From Knoellia sp. p5-6-4 (GTDB lineage: Bacteria; Actinomycetota; Actinomycetes; Actinomycetales; Dermatophilaceae): a DNA stretch of 64,000 nucleotides. The translations under genes were made by a program, and so were the position numbers. The stretch lies in NCBI RefSeq assembly GCF_029222705.1, contig NZ_JARGZF010000001.1:120437-184436 (forward strand). The letters run 5' to 3'. The notes below the pieces were generated by a model, which ran no database searches, had not been told where the DNA came from, and saw only the letters and a list, made by a program, of their open reading frames with translations. Numbering within the stretch: position 1 is the stretch's first letter; every line of letters begins with the position of its first letter. Of the stretch, positions 34,778-43,141 are shown in pieces.

Positions 34778-35140
34778 CTAGTGCTCGGGGAGGGCAGCTT
34801 TGTCGCGCTCGGCACGGCGGTGGCCGTCGGCACGCTCGACCAGCGCGTCGACAGCCATGTGCGAGAAGAGGAGGAGGGTGAAGCGGTGGCGCACCAGGTC
34901 GAGGTCACCGCCGCGTGGCTGGCGGGAGAGCTCGAGCACGGCACGAGCCACCTCGGCCAGGCTCCAGCGCCGCTGGTCCACAGCCAGGCTGAGCAGGCCC
35001 ACGGCCTCCGACGGAGTGATCGCGAAGATCAGCGCCACCATGGCCTTGGCCTGCTCGATCTCGGCGTGCTGGACCGTGGCCTGCTCGACGTCGGCCTTCT
35101 CGATCTCGGCCCGAACCCGACCCGGGTCGTCCGCGCTCAT
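34778..35140 (-). CDS. ANTAR-domain RNA-binding antiterminator-like protein
   Basis: 120 residues. After a short acidic coiled-coil-like N-terminus comes an ANTAR three-helix domain: IEQAKAMVALIFAITPSEA with the conserved Ala and hydrophobic spacing, then VDQRRWSLAEVARAVLEL (about residues 25-75). A 45-residue basic tail follows. ANTAR domains bind paired hairpins in nascent RNA to prevent termination. There is no GAF/PAS sensor, unlike most actinobacterial members, so an input partner may be separate. The ATG at 35140 lies inside a longer open frame. Confidence 0.75.
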   Translation of the reverse strand: MSADDPGRVRAEIEKADVEQATVQHAEIEQAKAMVALIFAITPSEAVGLLSLAVDQRRWSLAEVARAVLELSRQPRGGDLDLVRHRFTLLLFSHMAVDALVERADGHRRAERDKAALPEH

Positions 35141-35461
35141 GGTTGCACCGCCGAGCCGGCAGGAAGAGTCACGACCACGCTTCTCCCCATCCCCCGATTT
35201 CCCGCAATGTGGCGGAACCGTCACACAGTGCGGTCTTTTCACGCAATTGTGGCACGCCCGAGACCGCAGGACGCCGATGTCGCGGCACGAGCTCGCGACG
35301 GCCGAGCACCCCTCCCGGTGCGGAACCTCCCCGACGGCGGGCGCACCGATCATGGCACTGCTAGGTTGCGGCAACCACCTCTTGGGAACTCAGAGAGAGG
35401 CACGGCGACGGCGACAGACGGACACGAGGGCCCTGACGACGCGGCGTACATCACTCCTCGG
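35141..35461. other. divergent intergenic region, 321 bp
   Basis: Between the ANTAR gene and the membrane synthase-like gene. It contains the imperfect palindrome TGTGGCGGAACCGTCACA (35208-35225), a locally AT-richer stretch around 35226-35255 (TCTTTTCACGCAATTGTGG) that is a plausible promoter, and GAGAGAGG at 35391-35398. An in-frame GTG near 35320 could extend the downstream protein. Confidence 0.5.
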
Positions 35462-37474
35462 GTGCGCCTGGTCCTGGCGAGCGCGCTCATGCTCTTCGTG
35501 GAGCTGGCGCTCATCCGATGGACGTCGTCGAACAACCTGTACCTCGTCCACCTCACCAACTTCGTCCTGCTCGCCAGCTTCCTGGGCATCGGCCTCGGGT
35601 TCCTGCGAGCGTCGGCGCCTCAGGAGCTGTTCCGAGCCGCGCCGATGCTGCTGGCAGCACTCGTCGGGTTCGTCCTGCTCTTCCCGGTGCGGACCGGCAC
35701 GGGACGCGGCGGGCGCTGGGAGCTCGTCGGCCTGTTCGACACTCCGCCGCTGCCGCGCCCGCTCAGCCTCACGATCGTGTTCCTTCTCACCGTCGCGGTC
35801 ATGGTCGCGCTCGCGCAGGAGGTGGCTCGCACCTTCGCCCAGTTCCCGGCGCTGGAGGCATACCGACTGGACGTGCTCGGCAGCCTCAGCGGAATCGTCG
35901 CCTTCGCAGTGGTGTCGTTCCTGCGGATGCCGCCGCTGGCGTGGGGACTTGTCTCGGCGAGTGTCCTCGGGCTCCTGCTCGGGCCGCGGCTGTGGGCCGC
36001 AGCGCCCGTTCGGAAGAACGGGCGCGATCGGGTGGGTCGCCGGCTCCGGGCCTGGCCCGTGCTCGGCCTCGTGACACTGGTGCTGGTGCTCGGCGTCGAG
36101 TCGTTCGCCGGGACGTTCCAGTGGTCGCCCTACTACAAGATCCACACCCAGGACGTCGCCGACGGGCTCGTGCGGGTCGAGGTCAACAACACACCGTTGC
36201 AGACCGCGCTGCCCGTCGCGGAGATCCGTCGCAGCTCTCCCTTCTACCTCTACCCGTACGCCTACGCGACCACCCACGACGACGTGCTCGTCGTCGGCGC
36301 GGGCACAGGCAACGACGTCGCGGTCGCACTGGCCGAAGGTGCCCGGCACGTCGACGCCGTCGAAATCGACCCCGCTCTCGTGGAGATCGGCCGGGACCGG
36401 CACCCCGACCGGCCCTACTCCGACACCAGGGTCACGGTGCACGTCGACGACGGGCGGGCGTTCATGGAGCGCACCGACCGCCGTTACGACCTCATCCTGC
36501 TGGCACTGCCCGACTCGGCGACCATCGTCACCGGGCAGTCCGCGTTGCGGCTGGAGAACTACCTGTTCACCACGCAGGCGCTCGATCGTGCCCGGTCGCT
36601 GCTCAAGTCGGACGGCACCTTCGCGATGTACAACTACTACGAGCCCTGGCTCCTCGACAGGTACGCCAACACGATCAAGACGGTGTACGGAGTCGCGCCG
36701 TGCGTCCAGCTCGGACCCGCCTACGGGCCGCGCCAACAGGCGGTGCTGTCGCTGCACAAGGACGCCGGCACCGGGGGCTGCCCGCAGACCTGGGCGCCAC
36801 GCGGCACGGCCCTCGAGCCGTCGGTCGACGACCGGCCGTTTCCCTACCTCGGGACCCGGTCCGTCCCCACGTTCTACCTGTGGATGCTCGGGTTGGTGCT
36901 GCTGGCGTCGGTGGTCCTGGTGAGGGTCACCGCGGGACCGCTGCGCCAGATGGTGCCCTACGTGGACCTGTTCTTCATGGGCGCAGCGTTCCTTCTCCTC
37001 GAGACCAAGAACGTGGTGCAGTTCGCGTTGCTGTTCGGCACGACGTGGGCGGTCAACGCGGCGGTGTTCGCTGGGGTGCTGGTCAGCGTGCTGGCCGCGA
37101 TCGAAGTCGCGCGGCGGGTGCGCATCCGGCATCCGTTGTGGTTGTACGCAGCCTTGCTCGCCGCCCTCGCGGCGGCCTGGCTGATCCCGCAGGAGTCGTT
37201 GCTCGACCTGGCGCCCGCCCCCCGGTTCGCTGCAGCAGTGACGATCGCCTTCCTCCCGGTGTTCCTGGCCAACCTGGTGTTCGCGGTCCGGTTCAAGGAC
37301 ACGGCGTCGTCCACAACGGCGTTCGGCGCCAACCTGCTCGGTGCGATGGTCGGCGGGGCACTGGAGTACCTCTCCCTGGTCCTCGGGTTCGATGCGCTGC
37401 TGGTCGTCGTCGGCCTGTTGTACGGACTCGCCCTGCTCACCGGCTACCGACACCTCGTCGCACGCCGCACCTGA
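35462..37474 (+). CDS. polytopic membrane protein with spermidine-synthase-like methyltransferase-fold domain
   Basis: About 670 residues. Six or seven N-terminal helices (RLVLASALMLFVELALIRW on) lead to a Rossmann domain at about residues 240-440: DDVLVVGAGTGNDVAVAL is the nucleotide loop, AVEIDPALVEIGRDRHP the acidic ribose contact, and YDLILLALPDS motif IV. Five to seven more helices follow (VDLFFMGAAFLLLETKNVVQF). This architecture is widespread in actinobacteria as a putative polyamine-synthase-like transmembrane protein of unknown substrate. The GTG at 35462 gives a family-like start, but the ribosome-binding site is weak. Confidence 0.75.
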   Translation: MRLVLASALMLFVELALIRWTSSNNLYLVHLTNFVLLASFLGIGLGFLRASAPQELFRAAPMLLAALVGFVLLFPVRTGTGRGGRWELVGLFDTPPLPRPLSLTIVFLLTVAVMVALAQEVARTFAQFPALEAYRLDVLGSLSGIVAFAVVSFLRMPPLAWGLVSASVLGLLLGPRLWAAAPVRKNGRDRVGRRLRAWPVLGLVTLVLVLGVESFAGTFQWSPYYKIHTQDVADGLVRVEVNNTPLQTALPVAEIRRSSPFYLYPYAYATTHDDVLVVGAGTGNDVAVALAEGARHVDAVEIDPALVEIGRDRHPDRPYSDTRVTVHVDDGRAFMERTDRRYDLILLALPDSATIVTGQSALRLENYLFTTQALDRARSLLKSDGTFAMYNYYEPWLLDRYANTIKTVYGVAPCVQLGPAYGPRQQAVLSLHKDAGTGGCPQTWAPRGTALEPSVDDRPFPYLGTRSVPTFYLWMLGLVLLASVVLVRVTAGPLRQMVPYVDLFFMGAAFLLLETKNVVQFALLFGTTWAVNAAVFAGVLVSVLAAIEVARRVRIRHPLWLYAALLAALAAAWLIPQESLLDLAPAPRFAAAVTIAFLPVFLANLVFAVRFKDTASSTTAFGANLLGAMVGGALEYLSLVLGFDALLVVVGLLYGLALLTGYRHLVARRT

Positions 37475-37564
37475 GCGCCTGGCTGAGTGATGCGTTCGCG
37501 CGGATCAGGGACGTCCTGGCCTGGTTGGCGACCTCCGCCTGAACGGGGGACCTCTCAACGGCGG

Positions 37565-37801
37565 TCAGTCGGCCGGGTCCTGCTGCAGCAGCTCCGTGAG
37601 CGAGGCGGCCTCCTCGGCGCAGGCAGGGCAGCCGAGCAGGTGGCGTTCCATGGCGACGTCGCGGGGACCCCCCTCCAGCACGGCCTCGACGTGGGTGTCC
37701 AGCCGCTCGAAGCACTCCTCGCAGGAGAGCCATGGCGTGGTGTCCAGCAGGAGGTCGGCGACGACGCGGGGAGTCAGCTGGCGTGGCGAAGGGGTGGTCA
37801 T
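37565..37801 (-). CDS. zinc-finger (zf-HC2) anti-sigma factor, short
   Basis: 78 residues, only the cytoplasmic zinc-binding anti-sigma domain. The pattern is WLSCEECFERLDTHVEAVL, then HLLGCPACAEEAASL with the H-x3-C-x2-C zinc motif. There is no membrane helix, so it would be a soluble, redox- or ligand-responsive anti-sigma like RsrA. Its ATG overlaps the stop of the sigma-factor gene (ATGA), giving coupled translation and a matched ratio of the two proteins. Confidence 0.85.
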   Translation of the reverse strand: MTTPSPRQLTPRVVADLLLDTTPWLSCEECFERLDTHVEAVLEGGPRDVAMERHLLGCPACAEEAASLTELLQQDPAD

Positions 37802-38517
37802 GAGGTCCCTGCCTCGGGTCGGAGGGTGCTGCGGTGTCGCGCGCCCCCGCCAGGGGACGACGCCGCGTCGAGGTGTCCGGTCAGGGTCAGCTCGTCGCGG
37901 AGGCGAGACCTGACGTCGTGCACGGTCTTGTAGAGGGCGCCTCGCGTGGTGCCCAGGCGTTCCGCGAGGACGTCGATCGGCACCTGCTCGACCAGCAGCG
38001 CCACAGCGATGCGGCGCTGGTAGGGGGTGAGCCGGCGCCGCATCGCGTCGGCGACGGCCCGAGCCAGGTCGGTCGCCTCCGCCTGCTCCTCGGGTCCCTC
38101 GCCGGCTGTCGCGGGCACGTCGAGGTCTCCCAGCTCCACCTGCCGGTGCTGCCACTGCAGCCGCCGCACGTCGGTGCCCGCCTGCACGATCGCGAACTTG
38201 AAGGCCCACGTCGTGAACCGGCTGCGCCCCTCGAAGGTGTGCAGCTTGCCGAGCAGGCTCGTCATGGCCTCGTCGGCGGCCTGGTTGACGATCTCGTCGA
38301 CGGCGGCCGGTGACGGGTCCGGCAGCGCGTTGCGCAACCGCCACACCTGGTGCGCCGCAGCCCGAACCATCAGACCGTGCAGCTGCCGCTGGGCTGCGGT
38401 CTGCTCCGGCCCGGGGGTCGTCAGGGCCGCGATCCAGTCCAGCGGTTCGTGCGGTCGGGTCCGCGGGCCCTGGTCCGTCGACACGCGCCCGCCGCAGCCT
38501 GCGCTGCCCACCGTCAT
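37798..38517 (-). CDS. ECF-type RNA polymerase sigma factor
   Basis: 239 residues. Region 2 is seen in VDEIVNQAADEAMTSLL and FEGRSRFTTWAFKFAIVQAGTDVRR (about residues 68-112), with the FTTWAFKFA core-binding/-10 helix. Region 4 is LTPYQRRIAVALLVEQVPIDVLAERLGTTRGALYKTVHDVRSRLRDE (about 158-205). About 55 extra N-terminal residues precede region 2. It is translationally coupled to the anti-sigma factor downstream and overlaps the small gene upstream. It is divergent from the five-gene operon at 38909, which is its most likely target together with its own promoter. Confidence 0.9.
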   Translation of the reverse strand: MTVGSAGCGGRVSTDQGPRTRPHEPLDWIAALTTPGPEQTAAQRQLHGLMVRAAAHQVWRLRNALPDPSPAAVDEIVNQAADEAMTSLLGKLHTFEGRSRFTTWAFKFAIVQAGTDVRRLQWQHRQVELGDLDVPATAGEGPEEQAEATDLARAVADAMRRRLTPYQRRIAVALLVEQVPIDVLAERLGTTRGALYKTVHDVRSRLRDELTLTGHLDAASSPGGGARHRSTLRPEAGTS

Positions 38518-38747
38518 CGGCGCAGCCCCTCCAGTGGCGAGAGGATCCGTGCCGCGAGCTCGGGTGGGCACCCACGGTCGACCAGCTGGAGCAGAGCGTG
38601 CAGGTCGACCCGCTGTCGGGCCAGCTCGTCGGCCAGAGCGGGCGGGAAGCCGTACTCCAGCAGGCGGCACCGTCGCCAACCGACGATGTCGGTCGCAGCA
38701 CCAGAGCCCAGGCACGGACGCCGGGCGGGAGAGAAGTTCGTCGTCAT
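38514..38747 (-). CDS. small conserved protein leading the sigma/anti-sigma operon
   Basis: 77 residues, no named family known to me. The C-terminal half is the informative part: LLEYGFPPALADELARQRVDLHALLQLVDRGCPPELAARILSPL, a helical repeat-like segment with a single Cys. The N-terminal half is basic with CLGSGAA. The gene overlaps the sigma factor start by 4 bp, so it is part of that operon and may modulate the sigma or anti-sigma factor. The ATG at 38747 is preceded by CAGACAGGGC, a weak site. Confidence 0.65.
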   Translation of the reverse strand: MTTNFSPARRPCLGSGAATDIVGWRRCRLLEYGFPPALADELARQRVDLHALLQLVDRGCPPELAARILSPLEGLRR

Positions 38748-38775
38748 GCCCTGTCTGCTGCGCGCGGAGGTCGAT

Positions 38776-38806
38776 GTCTTACCGCAGTCCGCGAGGTCGG
38801 TAAGAC
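38776..38806. promoter_or_regulatory. perfect 9-bp inverted repeat in the sigma-module intergenic region
   Basis: Arms GTCTTACCG (38776-38784) and CGGTAAGAC (38798-38806) around a 13-bp spacer, in the 161 bp between the two divergent units. It could be an operator, or paired half-elements recognised by the ECF sigma factor in both directions. Confidence 0.65.
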
Positions 38807-38908
38807 CGACGCGAGCCGTGCGCTCTAACACGATGACAGCCTCCCACGTGCTCGGCGTCCCGTCACGGGTCGCGCACCGCGGAGGACGCGCCTGGACCGA
38901 GGAGGACC

Positions 38909-39361
38909 ATGATGGCGACCACATCCACCGACCAGCCGGCGGGAAGGGCTCGACTGCGCACCGACCCCGCGCACCAGGCCTACGTGCTGCTGCGCAGCAC
39001 CTTCGTGGTCGCGCCCGTGGTGTTCGGAGCCGACAAGTTCACCAACCTGCTGACCGACTGGGAGACCTACCTCGCGCCGGGCATCAGCGACCTGCTTCCC
39101 GTCACGCCACAGCAGGCGATGTATGCCGTGGGGCTCGTGGAGATCGCGGCGGGCCTTCTGGTGGCGGTCCGTCCGCGCGTCGGCGCCGCAGTGGTGGCTG
39201 CCTGGCTTGCCGGCATCGTGGCCAACCTGCTTCTGTTGCAGAGGTTCTACGACATCGCGCTGCGTGACGTCGGCCTGCTGGTAGCAGCAGTCGCGTTGCA
39301 GCGCCTCGGCACTCGGTACGACTCCGCGCACGCCTCATGGCGGCGGAAGGCAGCGCCGTGA
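38909..39361 (+). CDS. DoxX-like four-helix membrane protein
   Basis: 150 residues, four predicted helices. The start MMATTSTDQPAGRARLRTD is followed by AYVLLRSTFVVAPVVFGADKFTNLL, an extracytoplasmic WETYLAPGISDLLPVTPQQAM, then VGLVEIAAGLLVAVRPRVG and ALRDVGLLVAAVALQRL. The G-x-x-K-F in the first helix-loop is typical of DoxX/DoxD-like proteins. These are linked to thiosulfate:quinone chemistry or redox stress; which applies here is unknown. AGGAGGACC precedes the ATG at 38909. It is the first gene of the operon and its stop overlaps folE. Confidence 0.75.
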   Translation: MMATTSTDQPAGRARLRTDPAHQAYVLLRSTFVVAPVVFGADKFTNLLTDWETYLAPGISDLLPVTPQQAMYAVGLVEIAAGLLVAVRPRVGAAVVAAWLAGIVANLLLLQRFYDIALRDVGLLVAAVALQRLGTRYDSAHASWRRKAAP

Positions 39362-39999
39362 GCGCGGAGCCAGTGACCCACGGCTCCGGTGGCCGGGCAC
39401 TGCGTGGGGTGGCACCCGGGCCGCGACCACACGGTGGGCGACCCGGCGCCGCAGCCGAGACGGCCACCTCCGGCGCCCGGCTGCTCCTGAGCGGTCTCGG
39501 GATCGACCTGACGAGCGAGTCGCTGCAGCGCACGCCCGAGCGCATGGCCGGTGCGCTGTCCGAGCTGCTCACCCCGAGGCCGTTCGAGCTCACCACCTTC
39601 CCCAACGACGGGGGCTACGACGAGCTGATCGTGGCACGCGGCATACCGATGCGGTCGCTCTGCGAGCACCACATGCTGCCCTTCGTGGGCACCGCCCACA
39701 TCGGCTACCTGCCGGGCGAGCGCATCCTCGGCCTCTCGAAGCTCGCACGCGTGCTGGAGCACTTCTCGCGACGCCCGCAGGTGCAGGAGCGCCTGACCAC
39801 CCAGGTGGCGGGCTGGCTCCAGGAGCACCTCCAGCCGACCGGCGTGGGCGTCGTCATCGAGGCCGAACACTTCTGCATGACCCTGCGCGGGGTGCAGGCC
39901 CCCGGCACCACCACCATCACCTCGAGCCTGCTCGGCTCGCTGCGCACCGACGCCCGCTCCCGCGCCGAGTTCCTCGCGCTCACCCACGGCCCTCGCTGA
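39358..39999 (+). CDS. folE: GTP cyclohydrolase I
   Basis: 213 residues, converts GTP to 7,8-dihydroneopterin triphosphate. Zinc ligands are visible in RSLCEHHMLPFVG (Cys and two His, about residues 101-113) and the second Cys in HFCMTLRGVQ (about 171). The catalytic surroundings GYLPGERILGLSKLARVLEHFSRRPQVQERLT are intact. The N-terminus is a Gly/Pro-rich extension. It is away from any folate gene cluster and inside a sigma-linked operon, so it is probably a second, condition-specific copy supplying a pterin. The GTG start overlaps the DoxX-like stop; an ATG at 39337 is possible. Confidence 0.92.
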   Translation: MSAEPVTHGSGGRALRGVAPGPRPHGGRPGAAAETATSGARLLLSGLGIDLTSESLQRTPERMAGALSELLTPRPFELTTFPNDGGYDELIVARGIPMRSLCEHHMLPFVGTAHIGYLPGERILGLSKLARVLEHFSRRPQVQERLTTQVAGWLQEHLQPTGVGVVIEAEHFCMTLRGVQAPGTTTITSSLLGSLRTDARSRAEFLALTHGPR

Positions 40000-40025
40000 G
40001 GCCCGGCACCACCACAGGAGGTCTG

Positions 40026-41270
40026 ATGTCCAGGAGCACTGTTGCGATCGTCGGAGCGGGGCTCGCCGGCGCCAGGACAGCCGAGGCGTTGCGGGCCCGT
40101 GGCTACGACGGAGACGTCGTGCTGGTGGGCGAGGAGCCCCACCCGCCCTACGAGCGGCCGGCGCTGTCCAAGAGCCACCTCATCGACGGTCCCCTCGGCG
40201 AGAAGATCCTCGTCAACGCCGAGGACTGGTACGACGAGCACGAGGTGGAGCTGGTCACGGGACACGCCGTGACCGGCTTCGACCCGCGCGAGCGCCGGCT
40301 GTCCGTCGCCGGCACGGCCGAGATTCGTTACCGCGCACTGGTGCTCACCACGGGCGCAGGGTCACGACGGCTGCGCCTCCCCGGTGCCGACCTCGCAGGT
40401 GTCCACCACCTGCGCACCGTCGAGGACAGCACCGCCCTGTATGCCGCGTTGGGGCGCCGTCCCCGGACCGTCGTCATCGGGGGTGGCTGGATCGGTCTGG
40501 AGGTCGCCGCCGCGGCAACGTCGCACGGAGCGGAGGTGACGGTGCTGGAGCAGGCACCGGTGCCGATGGAGCACGTGCTCGGCGCCCGGATGGCTGGCGT
40601 GCTCCTTCGCGCCCACCGCGACCACGGAGTCGATGTCCGCGGCGGGGTGCACGTCACCGCCCTCCGGCAGGGCGGCCGCGGTCGGGTGGCCGGCGTGGTG
40701 CTCGCCGACGGCCGCAGCCTGGACGCCGACGTCGTGGTCGTCGGGATCGGGGCGGAGCCCCGCACCGAGCTGGCCCTGCAGGGCGGTCTCGAGGTGTCGA
40801 ACGGTGTGGTGGTCGACGCGGGCCTGCGCAGCTCGGCTCCCGCCATCTACGCGGCGGGAGACGTGGCCAACGCCTGGCACCCGACCCTGCACCGACGGCT
40901 GCGCGTGGAGCACTGGGACAACGCCCTGCACCAGCCCGACACGGTGGCCGCCTCGATCCTCGGCGTCGACTCCCCCTACGACCGGCTCCCCTACTTCTTC
41001 AGCGACCAGTACGACCTCGGGCTCGAGTACACAGGGTGGGTCGACCCTGCTGCAGCCCATGAGGTGGTCGTCCGCGGAGACGAGGAATCCGGCCGGTTCA
41101 TGGCCTTCTGGGTGCGTGACGGAGCGGTGGCAGCCGGCATGGGCGTGAACGAGTGGGGGCAGGTCGACGCCGTGCAGGCGCTCATCCGCTCTGGTGCGGT
41201 CGTCGACGCCTCGCTCCTGGCCGATACCGACGTGCCCCTCGAGCAGCTGCAGCCTCCTGGTGCGTCATGA
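40026..41270 (+). CDS. ferredoxin-reductase-type FAD/NAD(P)H oxidoreductase
   Basis: 414 residues. The FAD motif is VAIVGAGLAGARTAEALRARG (residue 6 on); next comes YERPALSKSHLIDG, diagnostic of the class-I oxygenase reductase family (BphA4, putidaredoxin reductase). The NAD motif is VVIGGGWIGLEVAAAA (about 152) and the second FAD motif IYAAGDVANAWHP (about 278). Such enzymes pass electrons from NADH to a [2Fe-2S] ferredoxin, but no ferredoxin or oxygenase is nearby. AGGAGGTCTG lies before the ATG. Its stop overlaps the GH15 start. Confidence 0.9.
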   Translation: MSRSTVAIVGAGLAGARTAEALRARGYDGDVVLVGEEPHPPYERPALSKSHLIDGPLGEKILVNAEDWYDEHEVELVTGHAVTGFDPRERRLSVAGTAEIRYRALVLTTGAGSRRLRLPGADLAGVHHLRTVEDSTALYAALGRRPRTVVIGGGWIGLEVAAAATSHGAEVTVLEQAPVPMEHVLGARMAGVLLRAHRDHGVDVRGGVHVTALRQGGRGRVAGVVLADGRSLDADVVVVGIGAEPRTELALQGGLEVSNGVVVDAGLRSSAPAIYAAGDVANAWHPTLHRRLRVEHWDNALHQPDTVAASILGVDSPYDRLPYFFSDQYDLGLEYTGWVDPAAAHEVVVRGDEESGRFMAFWVRDGAVAAGMGVNEWGQVDAVQALIRSGAVVDASLLADTDVPLEQLQPPGAS

Positions 41271-43141
41271 GGCGTGGTGACCCGGCGGCCGTCGACGCAG
41301 GCGGCACCGGCTGTGTCGGTGCGACAGCAGTCCCAGCCACGCGCCCGCGCAGGACCGACGGGTTCGCGCCGCTGCGCGGTTACGCGGCGCTCGGCGACGG
41401 CCGCAGCGTCGCCCTCGTCGCCGAGGATGGCTCGATCGACTGGCTCGCCTGGCCCAACCTCGACTCCGACGGCTGCCTCTTCGCCCTGCTCGACCCCGAC
41501 CGAGGAGGCGCGTTCACCCTCGCCCCGGTCGAGGCCTTCACCGTGCAGCGCCGCTACCTGCCCGGCACCAACGTGCTCGAAACGGTCTTTCGCACCGAGT
41601 CCGGATCGGTCCGGGTGCTCGACGCGCTCACGCTCAACGGCAGCCGGCTGGGCCCGGTGCGAGAGCTCCAGCGGCGCGTCGAGGGACGCGAGGGCACCGT
41701 TAACCTGGCCTGGTCGGTGCGGCCGCAGTTCGGCTTCGGGAAGCGCCGGGTGCGCCTCGGCGAGCGGGCCGGTGTGCCGGTCGCCACCGCAGGCTCTGAC
41801 GTCGTCGCCGTGATCTCCTTCGGCGCGGGTGTGCCCTCGGCCACCGACGGCCGCATCCGGGGTCGGCTCACCACCACGCCCGGCTCCCACAGCGTGCTGG
41901 CCCTGTGCGGCGCATTCGGTGAGCCGCTGGTGATTCCGTCGGCAGGTGACCTGGCCGAACGCTTCGACCGCACCCTGGAGGGGTGGCGCCGCTGGTGCGG
42001 CAGACTGACCTACGACGGCCCGTGGCGGGAGGTCGTGCTGCGCAGTGCCCTGGCGCTGAAGCTGCTGGTCTTCAGCCCCTCGGGCGCGGTGGCGGCAGCG
42101 GCGACGACGTCGCTGCCCGAGCTCGTCGGCGGCGAGCGGAACTGGGACTACCGTTACTCATGGGTCCGCGACGCCGCCCTCACCCTGGGCACTCTCCTGC
42201 GGCTGGGCTGCACGGCCGAAGCCGAGGCCTACTTCTGGTGGCTCGTGCAGGCCACCCAGCTGACGCATCCACGACTGCAGCCGCTCTACCGTCTGGACGG
42301 CGGACCGCGGGCCAGCGAGCGGGCGCTGCCGTTGAGGGGCTACCGCGACTCCCGACCGGTGAGGGTCGGCAACGCCGCCGCGACCCAACAGCAGCTCGAC
42401 ACCTACGGCGAGCTGCTCGACTGCGCCTGGCTGCACGTCGAGGCCGGCGGGAAGCTCGACCCCGACATCGGCCGGCGACTGGCACAGGTGGCCGACCTCG
42501 TCGCGCGCCAGTGGTCCGAGCGCGATGCCGGGATCTGGGAGGTGCGCAGTGCACCTCGGCACTTCACGCACTCGAAGATGTTGTGCTGGGTTGCCCTCGA
42601 CCGGGCCTGCCGCCTGGCGGCCCGTGGGCTCATCCCGACCACCCGGCAGGCGCAGTGGCGCCTCGCCGCCGTCGAGTGCGGGCGATTCATCGAGCAGCGC
42701 TGCTACTCCCCCACCCTCGGCAGCTACACCAGGTCAGCCGAGAGTGAGGAGCTGGACGCCGGTGTCCTGCTCGGACTGCTGGCGGGGTACGGCGAGGCTC
42801 GCGCGGACCGGTGGCGCGGGACCGTCGACACCATTCGCGGTCGCCTCGGGCGGGGCGACCTGCTGCGGCGCTACACCGGAGACGACGGCCTGGCCGGCCA
42901 CGAGGGCGCGTTCGTCGCCTGCTCGTTCTGGCTCGTCGAGGCGCTGGCCCGCACCGGGCGCGTGGCCGACGCGGCCGCCCTCATGGACCGGCTCGTCGGA
43001 CTGACCAACGACGTCGGGCTCCTGGCGGAGGAGATCGACCCTGCGACGGGGGACTTCCTCGGCAACCTTCCCCAAGGGTTGAGCCACCTGGCCCTGGTCA
43101 GCGCCGCCATGGCGGCCTCGGAGGGGATCGACCACCCATGA
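41267..43141 (+). CDS. GH15-family glucoamylase/trehalase-like hydrolase
   Basis: 624 residues. It has the N-terminal beta-domain (LRGYAALGDGRSVALVAEDGSIDWLAWPNLDS) and the (alpha/alpha)6 barrel with NWDYRYSWVRDAALTL (catalytic acid region, about residue 295). Near the C-terminus is LLAEEIDPATGDFLGNLPQGLSHLALV, where the general base Glu lies. This is the actinobacterial GH15 type that includes trehalases and glucoamylases acting in the cytoplasm; trehalose breakdown is plausible but not proven. The ATGA overlaps at both ends lock it into the operon. Confidence 0.9.
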   Translation: MRRGDPAAVDAGGTGCVGATAVPATRPRRTDGFAPLRGYAALGDGRSVALVAEDGSIDWLAWPNLDSDGCLFALLDPDRGGAFTLAPVEAFTVQRRYLPGTNVLETVFRTESGSVRVLDALTLNGSRLGPVRELQRRVEGREGTVNLAWSVRPQFGFGKRRVRLGERAGVPVATAGSDVVAVISFGAGVPSATDGRIRGRLTTTPGSHSVLALCGAFGEPLVIPSAGDLAERFDRTLEGWRRWCGRLTYDGPWREVVLRSALALKLLVFSPSGAVAAAATTSLPELVGGERNWDYRYSWVRDAALTLGTLLRLGCTAEAEAYFWWLVQATQLTHPRLQPLYRLDGGPRASERALPLRGYRDSRPVRVGNAAATQQQLDTYGELLDCAWLHVEAGGKLDPDIGRRLAQVADLVARQWSERDAGIWEVRSAPRHFTHSKMLCWVALDRACRLAARGLIPTTRQAQWRLAAVECGRFIEQRCYSPTLGSYTRSAESEELDAGVLLGLLAGYGEARADRWRGTVDTIRGRLGRGDLLRRYTGDDGLAGHEGAFVACSFWLVEALARTGRVADAAALMDRLVGLTNDVGLLAEEIDPATGDFLGNLPQGLSHLALVSAAMAASEGIDHP

